Source: Devosia ureilytica (lineage in GTDB: Bacteria > Pseudomonadota > Alphaproteobacteria > Rhizobiales > Devosiaceae). From it: a stretch of DNA of 64,000 bases. Location: positions 654,157 through 718,156 of the forward strand of contig NZ_JAMZCU010000002.1 in assembly GCF_024273195.1 (NCBI RefSeq), given 5' to 3'. The position numbers and the translations under genes were made by a program. Below the pieces are notes generated by a model that was not told the origin of the DNA, searched no databases, and saw nothing but the letters and a program-made list of their open reading frames with translations. This document shows positions 62,438-64,000 of this stretch, one piece after another (the first letter of the stretch is position 1; each line of letters starts with the position of its first letter).

Positions 62438-63106
62438 CTAGTTCTTTAGTCCAGCTACCGGACTGTCGAGTATCATCCGGTTGCCATTTTGGTCATCGAG
62501 GAAAACTAGCGCGCGCAGGTGCTCACTCGCTAAATCTGACCTCGACTTTCCTCGAAAGAACTGGACCTGCGCTGGGCCTGGATTCTTGATTGTAGGCATG
62601 GCGATCGCGTGATTGACGATAAGTAGCCGCTCGCCGGTGAGTAGCTCAGTCTGGCCAAGCAATGTTGCGTTGACGATTTCCAGTGACATTCCAGAGCGGA
62701 CGATGAGCACCATCGTCTCATTGGCGTACCCTTGAGGCACGTTGGGAATCTGGATGATCGGGGACATGTCTTCAGTTATCGGCGTCGTGGTCGCTGACCA
62801 AGGTGTCAGGACCTTGTAGGCGAGGGTAATGCCTGGCTTAACCTCATTTGGTCTCTGCCATTTCTCGATCTTGTGCCGCGCCTTGTTTGCAGGACGATCT
62901 CCAAGCAAGTCCTCAAAAGCTGCCTGCGAATACGTCGTGTGCCATTCACCGGTCGCGTGAAAGCTGGTGTGTATGGTGCCTTTGAGTTCGCGGCACGTTA
63001 GGTAAATTTCTTGGCCCCATTTGGATTTCTGTGCCCGCAGGTTCCATGTCGCTGCGCGATGGCCAAAACCATTGGTGACGCTGAATCTGATCGACGTTTT
63101 TGCCAT
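62438..63106 (-). CDS. unknown accessory protein
   Basis: This is a 222-aa protein, not recognised. It is rich in beta-strand-like segments (TSIRFSVTNGFGHRAATWNL, EIYLTCRELKGTIHTSFHAT). It has no signal peptide or membrane helix; RGKSRSDLASEHLRALVFLD is near the C-terminus. GC is well below that of neighbours, and palindromic repeats lie on both sides, which suggests acquired DNA. ATG at 63104-63106 lacks a strong RBS. The Asn/Trp-rich start may indicate a carbohydrate- or nucleic-acid-binding beta domain, but that is only an impression. Confidence 0.6.
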   Translation of the reverse strand: MAKTSIRFSVTNGFGHRAATWNLRAQKSKWGQEIYLTCRELKGTIHTSFHATGEWHTTYSQAAFEDLLGDRPANKARHKIEKWQRPNEVKPGITLAYKVLTPWSATTTPITEDMSPIIQIPNVPQGYANETMVLIVRSGMSLEIVNATLLGQTELLTGERLLIVNHAIAMPTIKNPGPAQVQFFRGKSRSDLASEHLRALVFLDDQNGNRMILDSPVAGLKN

Positions 63107-63270
63107 GTCTCGATTCTAGCGTGGACCGACCTCTAAGGCGAGCGGTCAAGAGTCCTCGCTACTGCTTTCTACGTCCGCTTTCCAGAACGACAGCACAACG
63201 TCTTGAACGACCGCGATGGGGTCGGATTCCGCCATGCTCAACGCTCGGAAGGGCATTGTCTATCAACACC

Positions 63271-63440
63271 CACCGGTCGTCACCCTCGGCCTTGAGCCGA
63301 GGGCTCTATACTTCTGGTTGCCGGAAGCTTGGCCGGGTCTAGGCTACGACCAACGCTCGACACTTTCACCGTCTCAAGCTCTGGAATGAAATCGTCAAGT
63401 AAAGAGCCCTCGGCTCAAGGCCGAGGGTGACGGCCGGTGG
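63271..63440 (+). mobile_element. internally deleted derivative of the GIY-YIG cassette
   Basis: The left end CACCGGTCGTCACCCTCGGC (63271-63290) and palindrome continue as in the intact cassette to CTCTATACTT and TGCCGGAA. Then coding sequence is missing. The right end has CTCTGGAATGAAATCGTCAA and GTAAAGAGCCC, aligning with the last codons of the nuclease gene (LWNEIVK-stop against LWDEISQ-stop), followed by the inverted palindrome and CCGGTGGG. About 210 bp of the gene are lost. Confidence 0.75.
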
Positions 63441-63553
63441 GCAAATGGGCGATCCGAGATTATGGCGGGTTGGAGCTATGCGCTGCAATGGCCTGAACGA
63501 CCGCAACGGGGTCGGGATCTGCCGTCCAGACAGGTCCACCAGTACCGCCCACC

Positions 63554-63935
63554 CACCGGTCGTCACCCTCGGGCTTGACCCGAGGGCTCTATACTTGAAG
63601 ATGCCGGAATGGGCGGCTTCGTTTACATCCTCGCCAATATGCGTCGGGGGCGCACCTATATCGGTGTGACCAACGACCTGGTTCGTCGCGTTTATGAACA
63701 TCGAGAAGGGCTGGTGTCGGGCTACACCAGGGCGCGCGACATCAAGCGGCTTGTTTATTTTGAACAATTTGGTGAGATCGGCATGGCCATTCAGCGCGAA
63801 ACCTCGCTCAAGCGCTGGTACAGCCGCTGGAAGCACGACCTGATCGAGCAGCATAACCCGGAATGGCGCGATCTCTGGGACGAAATCAGCCAGTGAAGAG
63901 CCCTCGGCTCAAGGCCGAGGGTGACGTGCGGTGGG
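63554..63935 (+). mobile_element. GIY-YIG cassette bracketed by inverted family B palindromes
   Basis: The left end is CACCGGTCGTCACCCTCGGG followed by CTTGACCCGAGGGCTC (hairpin 63562-63588); the right end is GAGCCCTCGGCTCAAGGCCG with AGGGTGAC (63899-63925) and GTGCGGTGGG. The nuclease start is 20 bp inside the left palindrome, and the stop is 2 bp before the right one. A duplicated segment TGAACGACCGC...GGGGTCGG precedes this cassette (63494) and the deleted derivative (63204). Confidence 0.75.
63609..63896 (+). CDS. GIY-YIG nuclease family protein
   Basis: This is a 95-aa single-domain GIY-YIG protein (UPF0213/YhbQ-like). VYILANMRRGRTYIGVTNDL at residues 5-24 contains the GIY-YIG equivalents (VYI and YIG); VRRVYEHREGLVSGYT follows with the conserved Arg and His; Glu in QRETSLKRWYSRWK is the metal-binding acid. 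All key residues are present. ATG at 63609 follows GAAGATGCCGGA. It is tightly enclosed by inverted palindromes, with a deleted copy 100 bp upstream. It may act on its own flanking hairpins; that is inference. Confidence 0.92.
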   Translation: MGGFVYILANMRRGRTYIGVTNDLVRRVYEHREGLVSGYTRARDIKRLVYFEQFGEIGMAIQRETSLKRWYSRWKHDLIEQHNPEWRDLWDEISQ

Positions 63936-64000
63936 TGGTGAAGCGGACGGTTTCACGATCAGGGATGAACGGCGTGAGTGTCTGAAATGGGGTCGATAGC

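Noticed and set aside
1..64000. tRNA, rRNA, prophage or insertion-sequence transposase genes
   Set aside because: None was recognised by reading. Absence of tRNA genes is not certain without a covariance-model search.

Overview
The window is chromosomal DNA of a GC-rich alphaproteobacterium of the order Hyphomicrobiales (Rhizobiales), most likely Devosia or a close relative. This is inferred from gene content: RirA with three conserved cysteines, the block pckA / chvI-chvG-hprK-EIIA-HPr / ahcY / divL / tsaE, a short HPr kinase without its N-terminal domain, a PccR-type regulator of propionyl-CoA carboxylase, and a tyrosine in place of histidine in DivL. No rRNA, tRNA or CRISPR array was recognised.

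Layout. 1-5.9 kb: end of a DUF1365 gene, D-galactose 1-dehydrogenase, a VOC protein, glycerate 2-kinase, then DUF1045-phnM-phnN (phosphonate accessory genes without the C-P lyase core) and two tiny overlapping genes. 6-10.7 kb: a LacI regulator, an Uup-like ABC-F ATPase, the iron regulator rirA with an Irr-type box, and a divergent HU/IHF-like protein. 10.7-17.7 kb: sugar catabolism, with a ROK regulator and a GH38 alpha-mannosidase divergent from a LacI regulator across a perfect palindromic operator, then an aldo/keto reductase and a VOC protein. 17.9-23.3 kb: a complete dipeptide importer, dppABCDF. 23.6-28.3 kb: a sugar-type oxidoreductase, a SIMPL protein and a CHASE-PAS-GGDEF-EAL protein. 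28.3-36.4 kb: the full propionyl-CoA to succinyl-CoA route (pccB, pccA, mutase, epimerase) with divergent pccR. 36.5-40.5 kb: gamma carbonic anhydrase, SelO, a HAD phosphatase and a cell-wall hydrolase behind CtrA-like boxes. 41-52.3 kb: the conserved cell-envelope, PTS and cell-cycle block, in which PckA links C4 acids to gluconeogenesis, ChvGI senses envelope stress or acid, HprK/EIIA/HPr form a regulatory PTS, and DivL belongs to the CtrA pathway.

52.3-64 kb is mixed: housekeeping genes (DUF1810, OsmC, polA, a response regulator, a lytic transglycosylase, a SlyD-like FKBP) alternate with accessory DNA. The accessory part holds three copies of a DUF559 nuclease gene (one decayed), a Panacea-domain gene with an unknown partner placed directly behind polA, two unknown genes, and a GIY-YIG nuclease gene.

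The most unusual content is repetitive. At least three palindrome families fill the intergenic spaces. Family A is a CCTCCCCCT...GGGGGAGG hairpin with a GGGTGGGGGTNTC tail. Family B is a CCCTCGGGCTTGACCCGAGGG hairpin split here for length as CCCTCGGGCTTGAC + CCGAGGG. Family C is an element of about 75 bp with a conserved core and covarying stems, present as a six-unit tandem array at 40.5-40.9 kb. DUF559 genes are bracketed by inverted family A copies, and the GIY-YIG gene by inverted family B copies, next to an internally deleted derivative of the same cassette. This suggests two unrelated nuclease folds that have each become associated with their own palindrome. The other lead is the Panacea pair at 55.1-56.4 kb, which looks like a toxin-antitoxin operon with an unrecognised toxin.
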